From positions 1 through 28,354 of IMG/VR virus record IMGVR_UViG_3300022752_000301: 28,354 nucleotides of DNA, one strand, 5' to 3'. A program made the position numbers and the translations under genes. The DNA is from a virus. A model generated the notes under the pieces. That model saw only the letters and a list, made by a program, of their open reading frames with translations. It had not been told where the DNA came from and did no database searches. Each line of letters starts with the position of its first letter. Positions within the stretch are counted from its first letter, which is position 1. Below, piece by piece: positions 1-7,064 of the stretch.

Positions 1-975
1 AATTATGCTCTTTCCGCCACTTGCCAAAGTTTTAGCTTTAGCGTCATGCGGTAGCCAATGTGTACCATATTCGTATGGTCGTTCTTTAATTTGGTTAGCG
101 TAATAGATAATTGGTTGCCCATGTGCTTCGTGGTAATCCAATACTCTAATCTCTCCATGTACGACCTGATACCACCATATAGCTGTAGCATCGTTATAGC
201 CTAAGTCCCAAGCTGTATGGACAGGGAATAGGTTATCGCACTCAACCTTAGTAATACGCCCTGCATCGGTCAATAGTCGCATCTCTGTGCCATATATAGC
301 CCCGACTATGGATGCCTCAAATGAACACTCGAATTCTTGTTGATACTGGTCGACAGACATAGACTTTAGAGCATCATCTAATTCAGCCTGTAAGATTAAT
401 TGGGTTTGACTAGCCCGTAACATAGAGCTATACCATTCATTCTTATTAATCGTGGCGTACTGGTATATGTCGTAAAAAGTATTGTGACCCTTCGGTGTAC
501 CGATAAAGGTAGCCCAACCCTGTCTATCAGCCAATAGGGGTCGAATAATCTCTCCCCAAACACTAGGCTTCATATCAGCGTATTCGTCAAGCACTACGCC
601 ATCTAGGTACAAGCCCCTAAGAGAATTGAAATTTTCTGCACCAAACAAACGAATTCTAGCCCCGTTGAATAGCTCGACCCACAATTCAGACACATTATGC
701 TTGACCCTAGCAGGCTCACTAAACTGCATAAGGTAATCAAAAGCAATAGACTTAGCTTGAGCATAGTACGGGGCAATGTAGGCATATCGGGCATTTTCCT
801 TAGTTTCGGTCAAGGCTCGCCAAAGAATGTCGTTAATACAGGCTACAGTCTTACCAGCCCTTCGGTGGGCAATGATGACAGCCCATCGTTGTTGGCGGTC
901 ATGGAAGTCTAGGAATACATCTCTAGGCTTATATAGTTCTATTTTGACATCAGTAAAGTCTGCTACTTCTTCCAT
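1..975 (-). CDS. terL: Terminase large subunit, C-terminus cut by window edge
   Basis: This is the DNA-packaging motor ATPase/nuclease; 325 residues are visible and the frame is still open at base 1, so the C-terminus and any downstream portal gene are outside the window. An ATPase Walker A-like motif AHRRAGKT is at residues 36-43 and Walker B VVLDEYAD with D130-E131 follows. GTPKG near 159-163 fits the coupling motif, and HTAWDLGYND around D256 fits the first acidic residue of the RNase H-like nuclease domain. The ATG at 975 overlaps the end of the small-terminase gene by 13 bases, the usual coupled arrangement. The motif set makes the assignment secure; the packaging strategy (cos or headful) cannot be read from this fragment. 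Confidence 0.95.
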   Translation of the reverse strand, partial: MEEVADFTDVKIELYKPRDVFLDFHDRQQRWAVIIAHRRAGKTVACINDILWRALTETKENARYAYIAPYYAQAKSIAFDYLMQFSEPARVKHNVSELWVELFNGARIRLFGAENFNSLRGLYLDGVVLDEYADMKPSVWGEIIRPLLADRQGWATFIGTPKGHNTFYDIYQYATINKNEWYSSMLRASQTQLILQAELDDALKSMSVDQYQQEFECSFEASIVGAIYGTEMRLLTDAGRITKVECDNLFPVHTAWDLGYNDATAIWWYQVVHGEIRVLDYHEAHGQPIIYYANQIKERPYEYGTHWLPHDAKAKTLASGGKSII

Positions 976-1250
976 GAAACCACATAACGGATAGGTTTAT
1001 CTTCGCTACCAGTATGTTCAGTACGGGCTAGTTTAGGTACATGGTATTCAGCCACTTGCATAAAGCAGTCAAATGCGTGTTTAGGGCCGTATTTAGGGTC
1101 TTTAGCGATGCTATCTAACCACTCTTGGAGCTTATAGCTATTACCATCAACAAACCTTGCTATGGCTTCTCTAGCCAATGCGGTTGATTTGTTAGGACTA
1201 CCAGCAGGTCTGCCTGCCCCTTTAATATTCTTTAATTGTTTATTTTCCAT
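963..1250 (-). CDS. terS: Terminase small subunit-like DNA-binding protein
   Basis: This 95-residue protein probably recognises phage DNA and hands it to the large terminase, whose start codon lies inside the last codons of this gene. The N-terminus has the basic GAGRPAGSPNKST stretch (residues 11-23) typical of small phage terminase-like proteins, followed by predicted helices (AREAIARF, AFDCFMQVAEYHVPKL). It is shorter than classical TerS proteins of 140-180 residues, so it may be a minimal form. The assignment rests on the N-terminal motif and on position directly before terL; no catalytic motif exists to confirm it. A weak GGA ribosome-binding site precedes the ATG. Confidence 0.7.
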   Translation of the reverse strand: MENKQLKNIKGAGRPAGSPNKSTALAREAIARFVDGNSYKLQEWLDSIAKDPKYGPKHAFDCFMQVAEYHVPKLARTEHTGSEDKPIRYVVSWKK

Positions 1251-1280
1251 ACTTATCCAAGTGATTGATTAAGTTAGGGT

Positions 1281-2408
1281 TTATTCTACTACCTTTTTTA
1301 GTTCTTGCTCTAATATTTCTTTGCGGGTTAATGGCTTGCTGTTTTGTTCTAGTATCTTTACATTGCTAGGCTCAAATACTACAAAGTTGCTTGTGCCACC
1401 ACCTGCACCTCTACTGCCTTCGTCTAAGTACCGTATTCCTGAAATGCCTGAATTTTTAAACCAATTAGTAGCTTTAGCACTAACATCTTGGGTTGATTTA
1501 CTTAAATCTGCTTCATAACCCAACCTCATTTTTTGAATATCTTTACCGCTAAGAGATGTTATTGGTTTTCCCATTATGTTATTTACATATTCATTAAATA
1601 ATGGGTCACTAACAATGCTTTTTTGAACTGTTTTGCTTTGTTCACTAAAAGGTTTATCCCAATCCAACATATTAGGAATGTCTGCATCAGGTATATCTAC
1701 TTTGTATAGATTGCCACCAAACCCAATTTCAGGATAGCCTTCTTTAGCCACTAAATCTTGCAATGCTTTCTTTTGGGCGGCTTCTTTAGGGTATTTGTCA
1801 TCTAATAAACGAATATATTCATCAAAGTGTTCTTTTACCAATGATTTGTTTACAGGCACATCAGGATAATCTAAAGTAACTGTTCGCAATCCTTTAGCAA
1901 TTCTTCCCAAACCTTGATTTAAAGGGTTATCAAAATCCATACTATGTGTTACAACATTTGGATTTATTCCTAATTCTTCCAATGGTTTAGGATATTTAAT
2001 TTCTAACCCACCGCCAGCCCGTTTATATGTTTCAGCAACACTTGGGTTTTCAGCAAAGTACATACCATGCCCATAAGCCTGTGCTCCTTCGCCAGTTCCT
2101 ACCTTGCTAATGTCAAACTTACCTTTAATAGTGTGGGGTGTGCCATGATAAGCGGTCAATCCCATCAAATTAGGTACTTGAGCCATTTGGCGTTCAAAGG
2201 CTTCTCTATCGCCTATCTGTATGCCTTGGTCACCCATTGTTAAAGAAGCGTCTATATCAGCCCGTTGTTGGGCTAGATTTTGTGCGGCTGTTGGGATTAC
2301 ATTAGTTACATAATTCTTTAATTGTCGGGCTAGAGGTGCGTTAGGGCCTGTAACTCCCTGTGGTGTTACATATCCTGCTTGGCGTAGTGTTTCAGCCAAA
2401 CTAGCCAT
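1281..2408 (-). CDS. Stand-alone ADP-ribosyltransferase-like protein (ART-PolyVal type)
   Basis: This 375-residue protein resembles the ADP-ribosyltransferase domain found inside phage polyvalent proteins (ART-PolyVal), which are thought to modify host proteins on infection. YHGTPH around H88 and GMYFAENPSVAETYK around Y117 fit the first two positions of the H-Y-[EDQ] NAD-binding signature. The C-terminal part GIRYLDEGSRGAGGGTSNFV, about residues 321-340, is the other hallmark. The N-terminal ~80 residues are helical and may be a virion or ejection signal. Unlike most relatives it is not fused to other effector domains. RBS AAGGA precedes the ATG, one base after the stop of the 47-residue gene upstream. 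The third catalytic residue was not identified, so activity is inferred. Confidence 0.7.
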   Translation of the reverse strand: MASLAETLRQAGYVTPQGVTGPNAPLARQLKNYVTNVIPTAAQNLAQQRADIDASLTMGDQGIQIGDREAFERQMAQVPNLMGLTAYHGTPHTIKGKFDISKVGTGEGAQAYGHGMYFAENPSVAETYKRAGGGLEIKYPKPLEELGINPNVVTHSMDFDNPLNQGLGRIAKGLRTVTLDYPDVPVNKSLVKEHFDEYIRLLDDKYPKEAAQKKALQDLVAKEGYPEIGFGGNLYKVDIPDADIPNMLDWDKPFSEQSKTVQKSIVSDPLFNEYVNNIMGKPITSLSGKDIQKMRLGYEADLSKSTQDVSAKATNWFKNSGISGIRYLDEGSRGAGGGTSNFVVFEPSNVKILEQNSKPLTRKEILEQELKKVVE

Positions 2409-2409
2409 A

Positions 2410-2553
2410 TCAAGCTATGTCCTTTTGGAACTTATTAAAGTGTGTCAGCAAAGCAGCTTTACGCTTCATGCGTTTTTCTTCGTTGCCTACTAACTTACTG
2501 GGCTTACCACCCTTCATTGAGAAGTCTAGCTTTTTTGGTTCTTTAGTTTTCAT
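2410..2553 (-). CDS. Small basic protein, 47 residues, unknown function
   Basis: A short ORF encodes 47 residues beginning MKTKEPKKLDFSMKGGKPSK and ending HFNKFQKDIA. It is lysine-rich and lacks cysteine and any membrane segment. Support comes from tight packing: its ATG shares one base with the TAA of the upstream 63-residue gene (TAATG), its stop is one base before the ADP-ribosyltransferase ATG, and AAGGA lies at a good distance from the start. The charge suggests nucleic-acid or protein binding, but no family is recognised. Confidence 0.65.
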   Translation of the reverse strand: MKTKEPKKLDFSMKGGKPSKLVGNEEKRMKRKAALLTHFNKFQKDIA

Positions 2554-2744
2554 TACATATCCTTCATTTTGTCGGTAAGCATTTGTTTTCTAGTCTTTTT
2601 GGGCGGTTTTGCCGTCTTAGCCGACTCAATAAAGTCTTGCTTGCTAGGAGCATCTTTGCTACCAACCTTGTTCATCTTTTCGCCTGAACCCGCAGCTATG
2701 CGTTTCTGTTTGGCGTGAATTGCAGCATATAAACCATGTTTCAT
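2553..2744 (-). CDS. Small lysine-rich protein, unknown function
   Basis: Encodes 63 residues, strongly basic, with MKHGLYAAIHAKQKRIAAGS at the N-terminus and lysine-rich segments (AKTAKPPKKTRKQM) after residue 40. The beginning resembles a short phage motif (GLYANIHAKRKRI) seen in many small phage proteins of unknown role. The ATG overlaps the upstream stop as ATGA, so translation is probably coupled. It sits in a run of small basic proteins leading to the ART and terminase genes, which would fit a minor virion-associated or DNA-binding protein. That role is inference only. Confidence 0.7.
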   Translation of the reverse strand: MKHGLYAAIHAKQKRIAAGSGEKMNKVGSKDAPSKQDFIESAKTAKPPKKTRKQMLTDKMKDM

Positions 2745-3241
2745 TTGTAAGCTCCTACGGCTAATTTAAGTTCATCGTCACCCAAAAACTCAGCCACACT
2801 CTTACAAAGCATATAAAAGTCCTCGTAAGCAAAATCGGACTTCATGCGGTTAATAGCTTGGCATACCAATATTGTATTTTCTTTTGTGTAACCTTTGGCA
2901 CTATCTATACGCTCAATCGAAACTGTGTTTAATTTGCCAGCTTCTAGCGTCATTTCTAAACCTGAGTAAGCACAAATCTTATTTTGGCTTTCCCAAAACT
3001 TAGTTATATCTTTGATTTCTAAGGAAAATTCTTGATTACGCTTTTTTGCACTATTTTTGGCGTTGCGTAAGAATATCTTTGCACGAGTTTCAATGCAAGA
3101 ATTTACAAGGTCAACATATTTCTTTTGGTTGGCTTTACAACACATTTTGCACCAACTATGTAAACCATCAGGCGTGTTAGTGCTTTTAAAAAACAAAGCA
3201 TCTTCGTAGCTAGTTTTGCATTTAAAGCAAGTTTTAGCCAC
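2741..3241 (-). CDS. Zinc-ribbon HNH-like endonuclease
   Basis: A 166-residue protein with an N-terminal zinc-ribbon, CFKC (residues 5-8) and CKMC (31-34), then a charged helical linker. A C-terminal HNH/endonuclease VII-like region contains CAYSGLEM, then SIERIDSAKGYTKENTILVC and INRMKSD. In phage HNH proteins the matching segments are C-x2-[ST]G, S-[VIL]-[DE]-R-I-D-x3-G-Y-x3-N and iNxmK, where they form the beta-beta-alpha metal site. The usual catalytic HH pair is not obvious, so cutting activity is uncertain. It overlaps its neighbours by 4 and 8 bases and is co-transcribed. It could be a homing endonuclease or a Holliday-junction nuclease that aids packaging. Confidence 0.7.
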   Translation of the reverse strand: MAKTCFKCKTSYEDALFFKSTNTPDGLHSWCKMCCKANQKKYVDLVNSCIETRAKIFLRNAKNSAKKRNQEFSLEIKDITKFWESQNKICAYSGLEMTLEAGKLNTVSIERIDSAKGYTKENTILVCQAINRMKSDFAYEDFYMLCKSVAEFLGDDELKLAVGAYK

Positions 3242-3527
3242 AGTTCCATCTCCTCATAGATGCTTTTGCTCGTTCAGCGTTTTTGCTGTTTTTTACTACT
3301 CCGCCCATTCTTGCACAAAAACTAGCTTTTCTGCCTTTGTCGGCATCAGTCTTAGGATTTGGGGCGGGGGCTTTTAAATTGGCGTTGTTCTTGCGATTGT
3401 AGGCTTCACGACCTTTGGCGGTCATACCAGCCCCTTGGTCGGTAGGCAGATAGTTCTTACCCTTACCTGTCGTAGTCTTGGGTATCTGCTTCTCTATTGC
3501 AGCACGAATTTGGTCTTGGCGGCTCAT
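3234..3527 (-). CDS. DUF6321-like small basic phage protein
   Basis: The 97-residue product has GAGMTAKGREAYNRKNNANL (residues 33-52), then KASFCARMGG and a C-terminal RAKASMRRWNCG. This order matches a small basic family widespread in phages and known to me as DUF6321; the function is unknown. The two cysteines (in SFCARM and the terminal WNCG) are conserved positions in that family as I recall it. It overlaps the upstream gene by 4 bases and the downstream gene by 8, within the accessory operon that leads to the terminase. Many relatives lie near packaging or structural genes. Confidence 0.75.
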   Translation of the reverse strand: MSRQDQIRAAIEKQIPKTTTGKGKNYLPTDQGAGMTAKGREAYNRKNNANLKAPAPNPKTDADKGRKASFCARMGGVVKNSKNAERAKASMRRWNCG

Positions 3528-3880
3528 TTTAAGAACTTTAACTTGTAGGTCGTAGTGTTAATTAAGTCGGCAATTTCATCAATAATGTTCTGTAGTTCGC
3601 TATCTTGCGGTAAATCTTGGCGGGCTTCTTTAACAAAATTCTGTAAAGATTCCATGTAGCGTAAAGGGTCTTTGGGCTGGTGGTATACATTTGGAAATGC
3701 GGTGAACTTACCATAGATACCAGCGTGGGATTCAGCAAAGCTGTCAGTTAAATCTACAATAGCTTCGTAGTATTTTTGCAACGCTTTGTGGCGTGAATAG
3801 GAATCCGTTGTGAAATGGAAGAAATGCGTATTAGTCGCAGAATGTAGTAATGTAGCTACAAATAAAGCACAATTTTCCAT
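3524..3880 (-). CDS. Dps/ferritin-like helical protein (DUF5856-like)
   Basis: A 118-residue, mostly helical protein. HFFHFTTDSYSRHKALQKYY followed by EAIVDLTDSFAES and the YGKFTAF segment resembles the phage family DUF5856. That family looks like the first half of a Dps-type four-helix bundle (F-H-x-x-T-x-S-y-x-x-H-x-a-l). The His and Glu positions could bind metal, but a full ferroxidase site is not evident. A strong AAGGAG site sits 6-7 bases before the ATG, suggesting it starts a translational unit, with downstream genes coupled by 4-base overlaps. It follows the VRR-NUC gene by 15 bases. Family similarity is moderate and the role unknown. Confidence 0.65.
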   Translation of the reverse strand: MENCALFVATLLHSATNTHFFHFTTDSYSRHKALQKYYEAIVDLTDSFAESHAGIYGKFTAFPNVYHQPKDPLRYMESLQNFVKEARQDLPQDSELQNIIDEIADLINTTTYKLKFLK

Positions 3881-3895
3881 GCAAACTCCTTGTTT

Positions 3896-4192
3896 TTATT
3901 GATTATAGTCGTATTTTGGGATTAATCCAATCACTCTTAATGCAGATTCGGGGCTATCTACCCGACTAAGTGGCCCACCTTTCCAATTAGCTATAAACTT
4001 TAATTGTTCTGCGGTGAATTTAGCTTTAGCGTCACGCTTGACTTCCATCAAGATAGTTTCACCATTAAAAGTTACCAGTAAATCGGGGATTCCTTTGCCA
4101 ACTTTTGATAAGTCGTACACATCAGCACCAGCTTCTCGTAGAGTTTTAACGATTTCTGCTTGATTTGCGTCAGTTCTTCTTGCGTATGCCAT
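3896..4192 (-). CDS. VRR-NUC domain nuclease
   Basis: A 98-residue stand-alone VRR-NUC protein of the PD-(D/E)XK superfamily, usually a structure-specific or Holliday-junction nuclease in phages. The core is GKGIPDLLV (residues 32-40) with the catalytic Asp, then ETILMEVKRD (residues 45-54) providing the E-x-K, then a helix FTAEQLKFIANW. The length is typical for single-domain phage VRR-NUC proteins. It is the first minus gene of the accessory/terminase operon and is divergent from the metallophosphoesterase gene, so a promoter should lie in the intervening 57 bases. No clear ribosome-binding site precedes this ATG. It may resolve branched DNA before packaging. Confidence 0.85.
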   Translation of the reverse strand: MAYARRTDANQAEIVKTLREAGADVYDLSKVGKGIPDLLVTFNGETILMEVKRDAKAKFTAEQLKFIANWKGGPLSRVDSPESALRVIGLIPKYDYNQ

Positions 4193-4249
4193 TGTTTTTT
4201 AACAGTAATCGGTTAATATATGCTAACTTTATCACGATTAGGGTCTTAT

Positions 4250-5281
4250 ATGGCTAAAAATCAGTATGGTGATTACATTAGTGATGACGAATTTATAGAG
4301 AAGTGGCGGTCTTATCCTAGCCCGACAGCATTAGCAGAACATTTAGGGATTGGTGTTCGTGCCGTTATGAATCGTAGGCGGTCAGTAGAGATTAGGCAGA
4401 ATATAACGCTAGTAACCGACCTTAGTTATAAGCAAGAAAAAAGCAAAGAATATATTGAAAGAGCTAGGGCTGACAAGGCAAAACGCCAAGAATTACTGCA
4501 AGAACGCCTAGATGCCACCACCCATAGCGTTAGACGGGGTATGGAGTTAGAAAAGGGTCGAGTCATCATATTTTCGGATGCCCACTTTACTGACCACACT
4601 ACAACAGGGTTTAAGGCATTAATTAAATTTATAGAACATTTCAAGCCTGTTGCTTGCATTTGCAATGGAGATGCCTTTGACGGGGCTGTACTGAGCCGAT
4701 TCCCAAAGATTAACTATGACCGCCAACCTAGCGTATTAGACGAACTAAACTACTGTAAAACGCATTTAGATGCCATTGAAAAGGTTAGACCTGCGGGCTG
4801 TAGGCTAATATGGACTCTAGGTAATCACGATATGCGTTATGAGTCGGCTTTGGTATCTCGTGCCCCTGAGTTTTCGGGGGTGGATGGGTTTAACCTCAAG
4901 TACCATTTTCCCCATTGGGAAACCTGTTGGTCGTTTTGGGTTAATGAGGATACTGTAATTAAACACAGGCATAAGGGCGGTAGGTACGCAGGCTACAACA
5001 ATGTCCAAGCCAGCTTTAGTAATATCTTTACTGGTCATACCCATGTCTTGACTTTAAGTCCTATATCAACCTTTGACCAAAAGACTTACTGGGGTGTACA
5101 AACAGGCACTTTAGCCGATGTCAACGCAGAAAGTTTTAGCTACACAGAAGATAACGCAAAGGATTGGCGGCAAGGGTTTGTCATGGCTTCGTGGGAGCGT
5201 GGCAGACTTTTAATGCCTGAGATGATTCAGGTTTGCGGAGAAAACGAGGTTGAGTTTCGTGGTGAAATATTAGAAGTATGA
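4250..5281 (+). CDS. Calcineurin-like metallophosphoesterase with N-terminal HTH
   Basis: A 343-residue metallophosphoesterase. Metal-binding motifs are SDAH (D110, H112), GDAFD (140-144), GNHD (191-194) and GHTH (262-265), which together give a complete two-metal site. Residues 15-50 (TALAEHLGIGVRAVMNRRRS) look like a helix-turn-helix, suggesting action on or near nucleic acid, and a charged helix follows. An in-frame ATG at 4220 exists, but the ATG at 4250 has AGGG six bases upstream and is preferred. The stop overlaps the next ATG as ATGA. Phage members of this family are annotated as phosphatases or nucleases; the substrate is unknown. Confidence 0.9.
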   Translation: MAKNQYGDYISDDEFIEKWRSYPSPTALAEHLGIGVRAVMNRRRSVEIRQNITLVTDLSYKQEKSKEYIERARADKAKRQELLQERLDATTHSVRRGMELEKGRVIIFSDAHFTDHTTTGFKALIKFIEHFKPVACICNGDAFDGAVLSRFPKINYDRQPSVLDELNYCKTHLDAIEKVRPAGCRLIWTLGNHDMRYESALVSRAPEFSGVDGFNLKYHFPHWETCWSFWVNEDTVIKHRHKGGRYAGYNNVQASFSNIFTGHTHVLTLSPISTFDQKTYWGVQTGTLADVNAESFSYTEDNAKDWRQGFVMASWERGRLLMPEMIQVCGENEVEFRGEILEV

Positions 5282-5433
5282 AATATCCTTTACAGCACAT
5301 ATCTATTTATTGGTTAGATTTGCAACTTTGGCTTACAAAGCGATTTTGGTGGTTTACTTTTGTAGGTGAAGACTATATTTTTAAAAGTAGGCTTGGAGTT
5401 GTTTTTGTGTATTGCAACAAGAAATTATACTAA
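5278..5433 (+). CDS. Small aromatic-rich protein, 51 residues
   Basis: A short ORF linked on both sides: ATGA overlap with the metallophosphoesterase stop and TAATG overlap with the next ATG. The product starts MKYPLQHISIYWLDLQLW and contains KRFWWFTFVGEDYIFKSRLG; it is rich in Trp, Tyr and Phe. No membrane helix of full length is clear and no family is recognised. The coupling on both ends is the main evidence that it is real. A phage-specific accessory factor is possible. Confidence 0.6.
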   Translation: MKYPLQHISIYWLDLQLWLTKRFWWFTFVGEDYIFKSRLGVVFVYCNKKLY

Positions 5434-5786
5434 TGAAAATAACGCCTGAGATTGTTCGCAATTTGTATAGTGCTTTATATTGTTGCTACCCTTTTTCTAA
5501 GTGGGATTTACCTTTACCTGAAGAAATTGACTTTCAAATAACGCATGACCCTGATGTTATGGGTACATACCTTTACGATACTGGTGAAGATTACGAACAT
5601 ACAATTACTATTTCTTCGGCTCGATGCGGTCACCTGATGACAATCTTAACCACGCTATCGCATGAGTGCGTTCACCTGAGTTTTTATCGTCAAAATGGCG
5701 ATAAATGGATGTCACATGGCAAAGAATTTCGTAGGCGTTGCCGTATGGTAGCTGAAGAATTTGGCTTTGACCCGCTAGAGTTGTAG
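5433..5786 (+). CDS. SprT-like zinc metallopeptidase
   Basis: A 117-residue protein with a zinc-peptidase HExxH site, SHECVHLSF (H77, E78, H81), and a third ligand candidate in SHGKEF (H95). This is the layout of compact SprT-like domains, which in cellular proteins cleave DNA-protein crosslinks. An upstream in-frame TTG at 5412 would add seven residues, but the ATG at 5433 overlaps the previous stop (TAATG) and is chosen. The last 12 bases overlap the convergent nuclease gene on minus. It may act on host or virion proteins; substrate and timing are unknown. Confidence 0.8.
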   Translation: MKITPEIVRNLYSALYCCYPFSKWDLPLPEEIDFQITHDPDVMGTYLYDTGEDYEHTITISSARCGHLMTILTTLSHECVHLSFYRQNGDKWMSHGKEFRRRCRMVAEEFGFDPLEL

Positions 5787-6047
5787 CCTAGCCTTAACTA
5801 TACCTAGTAAGGTATCGAACTCAACTTCGTGGTATCTCTCAAAAGCCTTTGCTCCGAGTCCATGCACACCTGTAGCACCTCTGTGATGCTCGGTACATAA
5901 GGGGAGTATTGGTGCTTCTGACCGCTTTCCACCGAATCGTCTGACATGGTGAAGCTCTGCGGGGGTGTCATGGTAGCCCATGTGGTAGCATAAGACGCAA
6001 CCAAGTCTTGCAATATCGTCATGGCGTTTTTTATCCTTTTTGTTCAT
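5775..6047 (-). CDS. Ref-like HNH nuclease
   Basis: A 90-residue protein with CVLC (17-20), ELHHVRRFGG (HH at 33-34), and LPLCTEHHRGATGVHGLG (C51, H54, H55). This pattern matches the C-terminal nuclease domain of phage P1 Ref and lambda-type recombination-associated nucleases (Ref/DUF968 type), which act with RecA-mediated recombination. The length equals the isolated catalytic domain. It is last in the leftward early operon and overlaps the preceding gene by 17 bases. Its 3' end overlaps the SprT-like gene by 12 bases, so the two transcripts converge. Activity is inferred from the intact Cys/His residues. Confidence 0.8.
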   Translation of the reverse strand: MNKKDKKRHDDIARLGCVLCYHMGYHDTPAELHHVRRFGGKRSEAPILPLCTEHHRGATGVHGLGAKAFERYHEVEFDTLLGIVKARLQL

Positions 6048-6429
6048 TAGCGTAGTCGTACCACATTAGATAGAAAGCCTTAAATTCGTCAACCCCGTTG
6101 CCTAGTTTAGTACATCCAAAGGGTTGGACTTGCCAAAAGTTTTCTATAACTAATTGGTTATCTGTGTTGCCTTGCACAATAACGACTGTAAAGTTAGGCG
6201 TTTTAGCAAAGGCTTGCAATAGGCGTTTTTGACCCTCGCTAACCTTTTCATTGGGGCGTTTCCACTCCATCACCAAAAACTTACCATTACGCTCTGCAAT
6301 CCCATCTATGTTACTAGGGCAGAAGTTTTGGTTAGTAGGTATTAAGCCTTTGAACGCACCATAGTCAATGTGTGATGCAAAAGCGTTACGCATTATCTTA
6401 TTGAATGTTTGCATCTTTTTGCAGTACAT
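6031..6429 (-). CDS. PD-(D/E)XK-type nuclease, VRR-NUC-like
   Basis: Up to 132 residues, with PSNIDGIAERNGKFLVMEWK giving the D-x(n)-E-x-K pattern of VRR-NUC/PD-(D/E)XK nucleases, then VSEGQKRLLQAFA as the following helix and FTVVIVQGN as the next strand. The C-terminal ~40 residues are not recognised. The start is uncertain: the ATG at 6429 lies inside the previous gene with no spaced RBS, and in-frame ATGs occur at 6414 and 6393. The latter is just after the preceding stop. It is the second such nuclease in the window, distinct from 3896-4192. It probably processes DNA intermediates in replication or recombination. Confidence 0.75.
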   Translation of the reverse strand: MYCKKMQTFNKIMRNAFASHIDYGAFKGLIPTNQNFCPSNIDGIAERNGKFLVMEWKRPNEKVSEGQKRLLQAFAKTPNFTVVIVQGNTDNQLVIENFWQVQPFGCTKLGNGVDEFKAFYLMWYDYANEQKG

Positions 6430-6565
6430 CCTCTAGTTCTTGGGCATAGTCAGTTATATCGCAACTTAATAAATAGGCTTCGGTATGGTCATTTTTAAGT
6501 TTAAGTTCATGCACCCGTTTAATGGTGCGGGTTAAGTCTAGGAATACTTCTGCAAATCCTCTCAT
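6398..6565 (-). CDS. Small acidic helical protein, 55 residues
   Basis: A compact ORF, MRGFAEVFLDLTRTIKRVHE and so on to VLQKDANIQ, with regular helical spacing and no cysteine cluster. Its ATG overlaps the upstream stop as ATGA, and its 3' end overlaps the next nuclease gene if that gene starts at 6429 or 6414. It lies in the leftward early operon between a conserved helical protein and a nuclease. No family is recognised; coupling and codon context support expression. Confidence 0.6.
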   Translation of the reverse strand: MRGFAEVFLDLTRTIKRVHELKLKNDHTEAYLLSCDITDYAQELEDVLQKDANIQ

Positions 6566-6891
6566 CGTGTTATTTTCTCCAAGTTTCTGTTTGATGCTTG
6601 TTCAGTTCTCCAAATATCTACTCGCATCTTGGCGGCTTCTAATTGCCATCTCAAAGCTTCTTTTTGTTCTACCGCTACCCCTATGGCTTTGCATAAATCT
6701 TGATATTCAGGACTGCGGTAGGCTTCCCGTTCCTGTGCCCCTAGCGACTGCTCTTCGGTTTGCGACATCTTAATGGCTTTAAGACTATGCCTAAAGTTCT
6801 CAAGCTGGGCTAGTTCACCGCTTGCTTTAGCGTATAGCGGTGCGGTTTTAAATATAAAGTCTATTGCTTCGTGTGGGTCATACTCTTTCAT
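6562..6891 (-). CDS. Conserved helical phage protein, unknown function
   Basis: A 109-residue, almost fully helical protein. The recurring features are AIDFIFKTAPLYAKASGELA, QEREAYRSPEYQDL and a C-terminal RWQLEAAKMRVDIWRTEQAS. I recall similar sequences in many phage early regions, always unassigned. The chosen ATG at 6891 is preceded by GGGGGG at about 7 bases and overlaps the upstream stop as ATGA. A TTG at 6906 and an ATG at 6897 are in frame but overlap the G-run. Its neighbours are replication and recombination genes, so a role in DNA metabolism is reasonable but unproven. Confidence 0.75.
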   Translation of the reverse strand: MKEYDPHEAIDFIFKTAPLYAKASGELAQLENFRHSLKAIKMSQTEEQSLGAQEREAYRSPEYQDLCKAIGVAVEQKEALRWQLEAAKMRVDIWRTEQASNRNLEKITR

Positions 6892-7064
6892 TTCCATTCC
6901 CCCCAATTACCTCTGTTTTTTTTACCATATTGGTCAGCGTAGCCTTTAAGTAAATTACTATCAATTTGGTATTTTGATAGGTATTCCCTAAACTTTGCTA
7001 ACCCCCATTGACTACGCCACTTGCATAACTGCCGTACTGCACATTGGTATTGGTGTTCAGTCAA
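6888..7064 (-). CDS. Small basic protein with TTG start, 58 residues
   Basis: An ORF beginning at a TTG that overlaps the stop of the preceding gene, giving TEHQYQCAVRQLCKWRSQWG and then REYLSKYQIDSNLLKGYADQ. It ends by overlapping the next ATG as ATGA. The product is basic and aromatic-rich, with two cysteines about seven residues apart, and has no known family. Evidence is mainly the gap-filling, coupled position in a compact operon where every other base is coding. The TTG start is inferred because no ATG is available in frame. Confidence 0.55.
   Translation of the reverse strand: MTEHQYQCAVRQLCKWRSQWGLAKFREYLSKYQIDSNLLKGYADQYGKKNRGNWGEWK

Noticed and set aside
697-912. Plus-strand ORF within the terminase gene
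   Set aside because: It is antisense to the conserved Walker motifs of terL and has no own RBS or family.
4198-4217. Inverted repeat TTAAC-N8-GTTAA before the metallophosphoesterase gene as another copy of the early operator
   Set aside because: Arms and spacer differ from TTAAG-N4-CTTAA, and no consensus promoter coincides with it.
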